Source: Tridacna crocea (lineage: Eukaryota > Mollusca > Bivalvia > Cardiida > Cardiidae). Taken from it: a stretch of 64,000 bases of DNA. How positions within the stretch are numbered: position 1 is the first letter of the stretch; each line of letters begins with the position of its first letter. Shown here one piece after another: positions 47,226-58,200 of this stretch. The stretch lies in contig OX031072.1 of NCBI GenBank assembly GCA_943736015.1, positions 11,745,501-11,809,500 on the forward strand. The letters are read 5' to 3'. The notes beneath the pieces were generated by a model. The model saw nothing but the letters and a program-made list of their open reading frames with translations. It did not search any database and was not told where the DNA came from. The translations under genes were made by a program, and so were the position numbers.

Positions 47226-47655
47226 AGCAACCGTCACGGTTTATGCTACCCGAAAATACATTTATGGTTGCAAATACTATGATACAGGTCAACTACCTTA
47301 CACCTTGAGGATTCTAATGACTTTCGAGACATACAACTCCTGCATTAACCCTTAAGCTGTTAAGCACTACTCACCGATCTCACAGGACACATTTGTACTT
47401 ATTTGCCAAGTGGTCCGTCCTAAAACCTGGCATCAAGTTCAACATACGTTTTCGGTATTGAATTCACCCTTTCTGGATAAAAAGACTTTAAGTTTTGAAA
47501 CAACTGGCAAAACATTTTTGTGTGAGATTTAAAAAAAGAAAAAGCCGACAGCAATTCAGGGCATTTTATCATTTATTTTCTTCAGGTAGGTTTGATTTAG
47601 GAATGGCCTGAAGTATGCCTAGTCGTGGCGTTTATTTTCCCACCATTTTTGTAAA
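47226..47655. other. gene-free stretch
   Basis: Nothing is recognised. Confidence 0.5.
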
Positions 47656-47659
47656 TATT

Positions 47660-47885
47660 GACAGGATGGTGTTTTACGCCACTTTGAATATTATTTCAGT
47701 CATATCACGGCGGCAAGCCGCATCAGAGTCCTGGCTTTCACCCACACAAGGCTAGGGAATTGACGTGCCTTGCCAAAACATACTCCCACAAGGAACAAAG
47801 TGTTTTCAGCGTGGCACGAAGAAGAGGCCTCCAGGTCACGTGTCCTACACTTTACATCGAGCCACTCAGAACCCCTTCTATTTGA
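47660..47885 (-). mobile_element. SINE, (ATCA)n-tailed family, well-kept body
   Basis: The plus strand GGTGTTTTACGCCACTTTGA, then TTTCAGTCATATCACGGCGG, is the conserved body in reverse. On the minus strand the head reads TGGCTCGATGTAAAGTGTAG, then CACGTGACCTGGAGG. The GATT tail is reduced to GACAGG. Confidence 0.65.
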
Positions 47886-47909
47886 TGTAGCTATCCTTAT
47901 GACCTCTGT

Positions 47910-47990
47910 CAAAAAATAACCTGTGCAGGCTGACATACGTCGATGCTTTTCAGGTGCATTAAGCTTCCTTTTCAAAGAGGACGATTCATT
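47910..47990 (-). repeat. GTATCGACCCAGG repeat fragment
   Basis: TGTGCAGGCTGACATACGTC, then GATGCTTTTCAGGTGCATTAAG. Confidence 0.55.
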
Positions 47991-47999
47991 TATTACATA

Positions 48000-48639
48000 T
48001 TTAGAAGCATGCTCTCACAGCACAAAAACTGTCACAGACAGCAATGAGTCGATAGGCATAACATCTAATTAATCAGTTATTGAAAGCATCTTATCTTTAC
48101 ACTCCCCTATAAAAGCAACCATAAACTATTTTTCAGTAATTTACAGATAGAATTAGTTCTGTAAATGAATAAAAAAAAAGTCCGATTTTTATGATGTCGT
48201 ATATCAAATCTAGAATTACACAATCGGTCATTATGCTGTACCATTTCACAATCTTCTTCTCCTCATGCAACTCTCCGGTAACATCACGAGGTGCGAACAT
48301 TTCCACTGGGAACCATTCTAGGACCTCTTTGTCCGACAATAACAACTTACACCAAGATTTCTGGGAAGGCAAAATTTATGGCTCCCATAAAGATATTAGG
48401 CGATGAGAACGGCGATAAATCAAACGACCAGCGCTTTTTGGTAAATCGTGTGAAGTTATGAGAAAGTTTATCGAGGTCGTTTGCAAGACAATTTGTCGCT
48501 GTAAGATGGGTTTTTTCTGTTCAGCCCTAATCTAGCTAAATAAATTTGAGTTTATCCGTCTATCTTGAACTCTAATAAAAAGTAGCCTTAGACAGCGAAA
48601 TATGGTTCGTATGCATCCTGGGAAATGGGGGTTGCATAT
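48000..48639. other. stretch with one exon-like minus-strand frame
   Basis: Minus strand 48190-48355 follows an acceptor-like TTTGCCTTCCCAG. It encodes a protein-like stretch (SWCKLLLSDKEVLEWFPVEM and DVTGELHEEKKIVKW) inside an open frame 48133-48372. No family is recognised and no matching donor or partner exon was identified, so this stays a candidate only. Confidence 0.25.
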
Positions 48640-48800
48640 ATCTCTTGCATATACCAAGCAAGTCATCATATAATTTTGGATCCATTAATCAGTTTTTCCA
48701 AATAACAACTGAATCATGAGGTATATTGGTCCTTTGGCATGCTGTCAATTGGGTTATTACAATTTGCAGATGCATTAAACTCCCTTTACACGAAGCAAAA
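48640..48800 (-). repeat. GTATCGACCCAGG repeat fragment
   Basis: ACCAAGCAAGTCATCATATAATTTTGGATCC, then TTTGCAGATGCATTAAACTCC. Confidence 0.6.
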
Positions 48801-49630
48801 CTCATGAAATTGACATTAACCAGTCGACAAGAAGGCCAAGACGCAGAAGTTACAAGGCTGCAGTTATCAGCTAGGAAAAAAATAGTAAAGAGTGTCAATG
48901 TGGACTCGGGATCAAACTACTATCAAAATACCTCTCTTGATCCAGGATCAAGTTCAACAGAATCTTGAACTAAACTGGCTGCAAAATTCAGACAAAAATG
49001 TTTTGGAGCATTCCAGTGTTTCTCATTAACGTGGTCACAAATGAAAAAGGGGAAAGACAGTAATAGACATGCTGTTAATGGTCAAAGAATCGACCGGTCA
49101 TTCGACGAAAATGACCACAAGTACTTGATTATAGGCTTATGTCTTAAAGGCTTTGTTATTGTTTCAAGGAGTGGATTCGTGTAGTTTTTCTACGACACAA
49201 ATCAATATTAACTAGAAACAGCGACAGAGATTTTGTATCATGTCGTTTGTTTGTTTGAATTATATTTTTTCGACGTATATGAACTGCCGGCTTTTTACCT
49301 ACTTTCTAGTACTGGTAACAAGTGAATAATTTATTTTATGGGCCCCTGTTTATTTGTAAATATCTATCTGAACGACTATCTGTTTAAAGGGTTTTTTTTT
49401 TTGTTCCTCCTTTAAACGTAATCTAATTACTGTCTGTCCCGACAATGGCTCACTTGTTTTACTTCTTCTTTAGTTTCCTTGGTTTCACCTGCATGATGGT
49501 TCTATAGTGCCATGTGCATGAACAATATCATACGATTAACGCCTCTAGCCGGAATCGGACATAGAATTTAAAACATTGATAGACTGAGCCAATGAGGTAT
49601 CATCATAACGTGCGATACTACAATGTTGGC
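48801..49630. other. gene-free stretch
   Basis: An 80-codon frame ending at 48968 (SRQEGQDAEVTRLQL, SLDPGSSSTES) is protein-like but starts inside a repeat. Nothing is recognised. Confidence 0.4.
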
Positions 49631-49631
49631 C

Positions 49632-49862
49632 TGTAACACGCGCAAATGGACATTTGGACATTTGCGTAAAGTGTCGTCTCGGATCAACTAGCGCAGTCCG
49701 CTCAGGCTAATGCGAAACGACACTATCCGTTTTTATGTAATGTTCTGTTTTGCGCAATTTTACTGTTGCACAAAATCTAATAAAGCCGTAAAGTGCCGTC
49801 TCGGATTAGCCTGCGCGGACTGCGCAGGCTGATCCAATACGACACTTAACGGAGATGTCCCA
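49632..49862. mobile_element. dimeric palindromic repeat, copy 2
   Basis: Modules at 49667-49735 (AAAGTGTCGTCTCGGATCAA, then CAGGCTAATGCGAAACGACAC) and 49789-49850 (AAAGTGCCGTCTCGGATTAG, then GCGCAGGCTGATCC). Same spacer as copy 1. Confidence 0.7.
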
Positions 49863-50666
49863 ATGCCCTTTTTCATCTGTTGCAAGCCCCATAACTTTAA
49901 GTTTTAACAGATTTTCTTCATCGAGACTAAATGATTTGACCCTCCAAAAGAAAAAAATCTGTATTATTAGGGATATTACTATCATATTTTTCCTTCATTT
50001 GAAACCCGGCTCTCGTGTACTCAATGAAATCAAAGACAGGTTATTCTAGTGGGTGTCGAAACATGGAATTTGGTGAAGATACAGGCAGATATTTAAGATA
50101 TTTTGTTTATTCAGCTCTCTTAGGCTCTATGGAATTACGTTTTATTCACGGTTTGTAAAGATTTACAGCAAGATCTGAATTTATCACACAATGATTTATT
50201 ACATTTACGCCAGAAGGGAGCAAAAAACAGCTTTAAGAATCCTTCTCGGATATTCAAATATTTCCAAACAAGTTGCAAAAACACGTGATTTTCTCTTTTC
50301 AAACCAAATTGGAATTGGAGAATCAGAACTGTATAGTACTGTTGAAAGAGGTACGATTAATATATGTTGAAATTTAACTCTAAACCTGCAACATATAAAT
50401 AAGTGATAAGAAACAAACTTCTATCGGACCGTTTAGATTCAAAACTACACAAAATATCTTTGAGTGGTGCTTAGCAACCTAAGCGCTATGGCGTCATGGA
50501 ATACGTCTCGCATTGTTCAAAGGTTTACTGCAATTTTAGAGCTTCTTTAACACGGTGGAGGTGAGATATCGCAACACCTAAAATGAAAATTATTTTTACA
50601 CTTCGCACTGAGCTTACACATTTTGTCAAATTAAAGAAAACCGATTTTTTTTTCAACTGTCATTAT
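49863..50666. other. gene-free stretch
   Basis: Nothing is recognised. Confidence 0.5.
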
Positions 50667-50853
50667 TTAACTCTTTACCACACGGCAACATTTTAGACTG
50701 GCTATAATTGAAAGCATTTGCAGACGACAAAATAAAGGTGACTGAAATTGAAATATGTTCTGGGAAGGGTTGAAAACACTTTTCCTACAGTGTTTTCAAA
50801 GGCCTTCTTTCTCAGGGGCGTCAAAAGTAGGGATTGTGTGGTAATGGGTTTAA
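50667..50853. mobile_element. TTAA MITE, copy with CTCTTTACCACAC ends
   Basis: TTAA at 50667-50670, left end CTCTTTACCACAC, right end GTGTGGTAATGGG followed by TTTAA. 11 of 13 TIR bases match. The body shares GACGACAAAATAAAGGTGACT and TTTTCCTACAGTGTTTTC with relatives, in inverted order to 51.8 kb. Confidence 0.7.
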
Positions 50854-51768
50854 AGATAATTCAGTCAAAAAGAGTCTCAAAGATACAATATCTGTCTGTA
50901 AACGAATTGTTTGAAATCAGTACAAATGGGTAGAATTTCGTTTGGTGTTGTTGAAACGGTGTTGGTATAGAAAAAGTTTTAAATAAAAGTAATATTTTTA
51001 TTTTTCCCGCATCGTCATGATTTTCAAAAGACTTGGTATCTGCGTTTTGGAAAAGATTATATATCTGTCTGCATCATTACACAGCACAATACCAAGTACA
51101 CGACCGCCAGAAAAAAGAAAAAAAAAAAACTTCACAGATCATCTACTTATAGAGACCATTACAAAATTCTCGCTAGAAAAGGTTGTTTTTCTGTCAGTTT
51201 TGACATCTGAGAGAGGAAGAACATGTTCATGCTTTATGTCATCATCGACAACCGTCCAGTTTATGTCATATTGTATGATAACCAGACGCATTACATTCCC
51301 ATTTATCAATATAGTGCAACAGAAAACAGAGTTCTTGGTGTCAACTGTCAGTTGAATAAAACGATGGGAAATAAGTATAAGTTTCCTTCTAGGAGGCAAT
51401 TGCTTTTTTTCCCTTATTGTCTTTCAAGGCACAAAATGCTTTCAATATTAAACAGACTCTTTCCTGTTCACATAGCATCGTAAAGCTTGTGTGAAACATA
51501 ATTGCAAAACTGGATGTACTTTATTTATTATAATGGTTTCCAGCATACACATGCTCTAGGTCGGGAAACACTTTCTTTCATATCTGTAACATGGTGCACT
51601 CCTCTGTGCCTTCCTCGTTTAATATACGTTCTATTAATTACTTTTTCCAACAAGGTTTTGGTATTGTCCGGCACTCCTCCGTGTGTTGTAAGGCCTTTGG
51701 TGCGCACCATAGGACTGTTATTATCACAGCCTGTACGACTTTTTGGTACGTCTTTAAGTCGATAATAT
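50854..51768. other. gene-free stretch
   Basis: Overlapping frames of 60-112 codons on both strands (51017-51930) with no recognisable family. Confidence 0.45.
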
Positions 51769-51994
51769 TTAACCCTTTCCCAAACAATCCCTGGTTTTTA
51801 CGGATCAGGACTAGAAGCCTTTCGAAAACGTGGGAAAAGGAGAAAATGCTGGTAACCACCATTTTCTCCTTTTCCCACAATGTTTACTACCCTGTAATAT
51901 ATAAAAATCGTCTTTTTAGCAACTGTTAATTTGTCACCTGCAAAATGGTTTCAATTTGGTCTGGTCCACAATTTGCTGTTTGGGAAAGGGTTAA
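51769..51994. mobile_element. TTAA MITE, intact: perfect TIRs and TTAA duplication
   Basis: TTAA (51769-51772), CCCTTTCCCAAACA (51773-51786), a 190-bp interior, TGTTTGGGAAAGGG (51977-51990), TTAA (51991-51994). The TIRs are 14 bp and identical. The interior holds GGAGAAAATGCTGGT against ACCACCATTTTCTCC, a long stem. TTAA duplication and CCC-starting ends fit a piggyBac-type non-autonomous element. Too short to code for a transposase. Confidence 0.85.
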
Positions 51995-52129
51995 GCAGAC
52001 AAAGGCAAACCCTAAAGAGCTGAACTGCTTTACGGTAGAACAGCCATATTTCTAGCTTTTTTCTACAACTGACTTGGGGTCCAACCTTCAAAATGCATTT
52101 AGGAGTAACTGCATCAATACAAAGTATAA

Positions 52130-52348
52130 ATTGGCCGTGGTCTACGAAAGTGTGAGATTCGTTATGCAGTGGTCCTGGGTCCGATCTCTCACTACTGTTT
52201 TGGATTGCAGAAGCGTTCTTGTTGAAAACTTCCGAGCCCTAGCTTAGTACTATCGAAATCCAGGGCATGCATAAATGGTTGACTTGTCGCCGTGATATGA
52301 CTGTGATACCATTAATTAGACGTAAAACACCATTTAATCAATCAGTCA
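52130..52348 (+). mobile_element. full-length SINE, (ATCA)n-tailed family, plus strand
   Basis: Head GGCCGTGGTCTACGAAAGTG (A-box side) and GGTCCTGGGTCCGATCTCTC (B-box side). Body GTCGCCGTGATATGACTGTG, then CGTAAAACACC. Tail ATTTAATCAATCAGTCA. This copy shows the head-body-tail order directly on the plus strand and so fixes the orientation of the other copies. Confidence 0.7.
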
Positions 52349-55048
52349 CATTTCAGATAGTCGCTAGAGCTCTCTGACTGAACTAAGAGCTTGCTAATTG
52401 CTTCCTCCATGCCAATACTGCGTGTCAGTAATTCATTCCGTATTGCGTGGTCTCTGGTTTTTCTACTACGCCTACTTTCAATGAGTTGACCCTTTACCAT
52501 TTAATTCAAATTTGAACGACCCTGTTGAGGAATAGGAGCAAATACTGAAAAGGTAGCATCTGTTCATGTTCCCAAAGCGTGTTTTCCTCATTCAAGGATA
52601 CTTTCCATCGTTTCACCCTCATAATTATTATTCATTGCCTTCAAGTACTTAACCATAGGAAAGGTCCAAAATTTTGTTGCTCCGTAAAGGCTGCAGCCGA
52701 CTTTTATTCATCTCGTAGAACACCGATGTTTAAAGATCTTACAACAGAAAAAAATGCTCGTTGACAACACTATGTTTTTCGCCAACAATATGTCATCTGT
52801 ATATCTTTATACGTGTATTAAAACTTAATCATTTATGTTCAGCTACCTTATTTTACAAGGATTTTTCAAAGCCGTATAAGATTTTAAATTTGCTTGTGGA
52901 TTCGATGATTGATATTGATCAAATCAGCCAGTAGAGAATATGTTAGAATACACATTTAGATTTTCAGGTTTAATGTTTTGGTAAAAAGTGTACTTCGGAA
53001 AGGCTGATTGGCACCAATAATATTAATTAAAGTGTTCCGTAACTTGTTTCTTTTTCATGGATTAGAACACTGAAGTTAGAACTACCGTAAAGATGTATTT
53101 ATTTTTATAAAATAAAATAAAATACCTCAATATTGGCAAGAAAAGCTAGATCTACTGCTGCAAGCTGATAAAAAATTAAAATAGAGTGTGTGGCCCTATC
53201 TTTATGATTATGTTTAATATCGTTTTCTAATGGTTCTTATCAGATGTCTGATTATCTTTAGTGGAATATTATTTCATTTCGGCCAGTATTACACCAAACG
53301 CCTGGAGACTTTTGACTGAACATGACGGACCAAAATTTGAATATGCATTGATTTCACATGTATGTTATGCTCAGTGGGATTGTGGTCATGGAATCGAAAT
53401 AGCAAGCTCGAAGATTCAAAGCGCCCTCTTTTTGATGATAACTTGCACAAAATGAACAGAATGGAAGCCCTAACTTACTACTCAAGAATGCAATTCCCCT
53501 TATGCATTCAGATTATTATCTAAATATCACTACGTAGTCAAGGTGCCCTGGTCAGGTACAGCGAAATCTGGACGGTTACCAAACTGATTCTGCCTAAGAC
53601 AATTATGAAATCTGTAGTTTCCATATTCTGCAATATCGATTGGACTGATCATCTCCCTGGAAATCGCCATACCCAAACATACTTGCCCGTGTATTCTATG
53701 TAGTGCACGGACTCGTCTCTTTAGAGAGTTTGCCTCCAGACCATTGTCGCCAAATAAAACTGCTGTCCAAGGTTTTTATTTGTCCCGATGTGGCGGAATA
53801 TGTATACATGATATTCTCATAAAGTCCAGATTTGTGCAAGTAGTTTGCGTGGGTGCTCAGGACTCATCTATCGTATAGCTCGATGTTATACTCAGTTATT
53901 CTGCTGCACTGGTTGCTTCTTTCTGAGATGCCATTATGCTGACCGACGGGAAGACCTCAACTACCAGTAGAGGACGATAGCAGTATGAGGCATGTCGACG
54001 GGCTTACGACATACTCATAGGTAGCCTTTTCCATTGCTATCACAAATGCCTATCGCATTTCTACTCGTACTTCCGATAATATCTCTTTTACAATCATCGG
54101 CCATGTTTTAATCACCAGCCTTTCAAGTTGGAAAGAAGGGATCGAATATACTACAGATGTCGTCTACATATACATGTAGGCAGTGCATCAAGACATCCTG
54201 AAAGCATTTCCATTACTAGATGAAGTCTTTGCTGTCATTAAAGCTTTTTTTGTACTTAAGATCATTTAAATATATAACTGATTTATACCCATTAAAATAT
54301 CACAAAAATACCGCGTGCAAACTTAAAAATGCTTTGACCTTTGCAACCTTTATTCGTATAGGCCATAGAGTACAATTTCGATTTGGGATGTAAATTTTAT
54401 GCATTCAAGATCGTGGACTATACTGCTCCACAAAAACAAGTCAAACTTGATGCTTTAAGCGATCAATCCTTACTACCACCAACGCTGTTTTGAAACCTTC
54501 AGTTTCTTTCCCTTCTTGTATAATGCTTTCCAACGTATGAAAATGTCCGTCGCTATCCACCTCGTTTTAGCATTTTGGTGAATATTCATTTTTCCATATG
54601 TGGTCTCGGTACGAGGGATCTAGAGCCTCTTGCTCAAGGACACCCTGCCAAATTTTCGGAGCCCCAAGAGAAGACTGAACCCAGGGCCTGTATATTTCAA
54701 ATCCTACACCTTTATACGGGAGCAAAGCAACTTTTCTTGAAATCAATAAAGGGAAAATCACCAGCATGTGAAAAAGTGAAACTATCTGTGGAAGGAATTT
54801 GATGACCACTTCATCGCCAGTTGAAGCAAAATTTCTTTATTTGACTGTAGGTAAGCTAAATAAAGTAAGCGTAACTTTCCAATCGATAGTAAAAAAAAAA
54901 AACACGTGTTGGTATTTTTTTGTGGTGAGCACAAATATTTTTTGGTCGGACATTGTAGTTCAAAGATCAGAATACACGTTTTTTACACTCCGATCTTGAT
55001 CTACTGATCTGCAGAGTACGCTAAAGAGCCTTGAGTTGCGCTTAGCAC
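52349..55048. other. gene-free stretch
   Basis: A weak SINE-like piece may lie at about 54610-54710 on the minus strand (CCTGGGTTCAGTCTTCTCTT, then TCCTTGAGCAAGAGG). Nothing else is recognised. Confidence 0.4.
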
Positions 55049-55049
55049 T

Positions 55050-55246
55050 TTAACTCTTTACCACATAATCCCGACTAAGAAAGAAGCCTTTTGAAAACAT
55101 TGTGGAAATAGTAGAAAATGCTGATAACAGCATTTTCTCCTTTTTCCACAAAACAAATTTCAAATTTCCAGTCACTTTTATTTTGTTATCTGGAAATGGT
55201 TCCCATTCGGACCAGTCTAAAATTGTGTTGTTTGGTAAAGAGTTAA
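55050..55246. mobile_element. TTAA MITE, copy with CTCTTTACCACA end
   Basis: TTAA at 55050-55053, left CTCTTTACCACA, right TTTGGTAAAGAG, TTAA at 55243-55246. The inner hairpin AGAAAATGCTGATAACAGCATTTTCT is present. Confidence 0.75.
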
Positions 55247-58200
55247 GGATTCAAACCATTTAGGTTAAGTTCACAGATTTCATTTGACCCATGCAAAACT
55301 TTCTTTGTCTAGGACAATGAGCTCGTTTTGATTTCCCCAAAATGTTGAGCTGCAAAACAAAAAACGACGTGCTGAGTTGTAATGTAATGTTTTGCTTACC
55401 ATGGCTTTTAATGGTGTTTGTATATCCGCCATTATTATCGTCATGTCAAATGTCGGATATAAATCCTCCTTCTTAATGCTGGTGTATATTGAGGGATTCA
55501 AGTATAGTTTAAGAGGTACCTCTACATAATACATAATCTCTATCTAAAATATCTGCCAAAGTATCACAATTATGTAATGCACCAATAATAAAGATCCATA
55601 TATGGTTCACACTAAACACTAATGCAACTTTCTTGTAACACAAAACTTCGTCGCCTCGTAAAACACTTTCCACGTTTTATATGCTTATCGGAGTTGCATG
55701 CGTTTAAATAGGGCTAAAACTATCTTCTGTTAGGTTGAAAGCCAGACACTTTCTTAGAACCACTTTATACTTTTCGATGCAGTCACTTTGACATTTTAAA
55801 GCCTGTAAAGTTCTCGGTATCGTCCGACATTAATGGATGATAACTCAAAACTCCTACGCATGGTAAAAATATGTTTGCAAAGCTTATAAATCAGTCAAAA
55901 TTGTAATCATACAATTATCCATTCCGTTCAATTCATTGTCACACACTTCAGAAAACACAATCAAAGAAAACATTTGTATGCTTCCATTGACAGCATTTCA
56001 AAGCCTGTAAAACTGCTGGCATCACACGGCGCGATTGGTTTTTAACAGCCGATATGTATCGTTCGTCCTACCTTCTCTTATTATTTCAATGCCATCTGTG
56101 TAAAATGAAGCAATAGTGAAGGGAAAAAAAGAACCAACCCCCTCCGCTAAAATGGCTAAAGTCTATTTTGATTCTCTTATATTTGGAGTAATCTTAATGA
56201 CAGAATTGTGTATTTCTGCGCATAAATGAAGTTGTGCACATCTCTTCGCCAAAAAGTTAGCGATAAAGATAGAATGCAGGCAAACAAATCATTCAGAGTG
56301 TGATTCACCTCAGGGCCTTACTCAATGAGAAAATCTAGAAAGATAGAAACGGACGCTAGGATGTCAAGGTGAGAAACGCTAGTTCTGCAAGTAGATACCT
56401 TAATCGCCTGGTACAGGTTTAAGGCAGACAGTCGGTGATAAATTTGTAACAAAAGCAGAAATAACATCGTCAGGAGCAAATATCTCATTTCGTAACAATA
56501 ATTCCATTAGACTCCATTTTCTCAAAGCGCCGCTCATTTTATTATGTGCGATAACGGATGAAAAACAATGAATTTCTCTCTCTTTTACTGTCTAAAAATG
56601 ATAGCAGTGATAACACTTATGTCCGGTTGTAATATACATAACGTTGAATTGCAACATACAACATGAAAAACGAAGATCCTTTAAACTTTATGATATCCTA
56701 CGATTTAAAATCGTGTAGATAAGCTGCATCTATACAATACAAAAACATGACACAAGAAGACTGAACAACGTCTCTCTAAAGTCTAACGTCTCCCTTACGT
56801 CTCTAAAACAAACCAATAACAGTGCTTTTACTCAACGAGCCTTTGCTGTGGATAGAGACTACTATTCTTTTGGCTACCTTTCTGCGACCTGTGCGAAGTT
56901 AGTGCGTAGAATGTGCTGCAGGAAACGGCGAACATACAAGATACATATTTGAAATTATAGAGTCACAACACTAGGGAGGCAGTGCACAGTACGTGTAGAT
57001 ACTATCTCAGTGACAATTTTGCTTGAGAATCAAATAGTTTGCTTTTCATGCTTAATTTAATTTATAGGAGTATTTTGTAATACACAAAGAAAATTTCCGA
57101 CCATGCTTACAACGATGGTGTCACTCTTTTGAATAGAAGTAATGCTACGTGTTCTTTGGATGTCGCTGATATAGATGTATTCGATTCGATTCTTGGTCTA
57201 GGTCATCTACCATTTGATGTTAACAAATGCTTGACGCCTCAGATTGGAGTAGACGATAACGCCATCTTTGAATATCCATCATGACTCGAGGTGAAGTACA
57301 AGAACACACGATGGCTTTTTTTATTGTATATAGAGAAAAAAGTCGTCTCAGGCAGTTCCTTTTGTCACAGTATTTTCATCAGTATGTAGACTAATGGGGA
57401 GACACAAAAAAGTCTACAAAATGTAACGTGTAAACGAAACAGCCATTAAGTGTAATCACGAATCGGCGATAAATGGGACGTTTAATAGAATTCTTCGAGG
57501 ATAGCCGTTGTATTTAGTTATTCAGGAATATAGATTAAATAACGTTATTATCAGGATGCTAAAACTTGAGCTTGAGACCTCGTTCTTTTACGCTTTAATC
57601 GAAAAATTATGGTGGTTTATGGTTTGATATTTCATTGTTATGGCCAATGAAAAATACCGATTCATAGTTTCTGACTCTTGAGTTAAAGACGGACAGTCGT
57701 TGCTACACATTAGTTACCTAAGTAAACTGCACTTGTTATTTACGCAGTGGTAAATATGATGTAATTTATTGTGCATCAACCCTATATTTCTCGCGCTATA
57801 CATAATAATGTAAAGCTGTTTTTTTGTGGAGGAGCTACGCCACGGCGAATTACCGAAAACGTCTGTACAAGATGTTGACAGAAGTCCCAACAAAACTTTG
57901 ATAAGGAGCTGAAATCATTTTCGAAAGATCAAACAACATCACTCGGTAAAATTGTCCTTACTGGTTGAGCCACTGGATGAACATAATTTGATCTTTACCT
58001 GCAAAACAATGTCTTTCATATAAACATCAATATTATTACTGATAATTTTGATCGCCGCCTAGGGACATTGAAATTAATGTATCTTTTTTATCGAAGTATG
58101 CAACTTTATCGAGTACATACAAACAGTTTCCGCAAATGTGCTGGAACTGTTTTGATCTTGAACATGGTTCGGGTTTTTACTAGAAGCCGTTGAAGTTGTT

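Noticed and set aside
54575-54809. SINE or coding frames on both strands
   Set aside because: Only a weak B-box-like GGGTTCAGTC and a CCTTGAGCAAG phrase are visible. The frames are unrecognisable, which is too little for a firm call.
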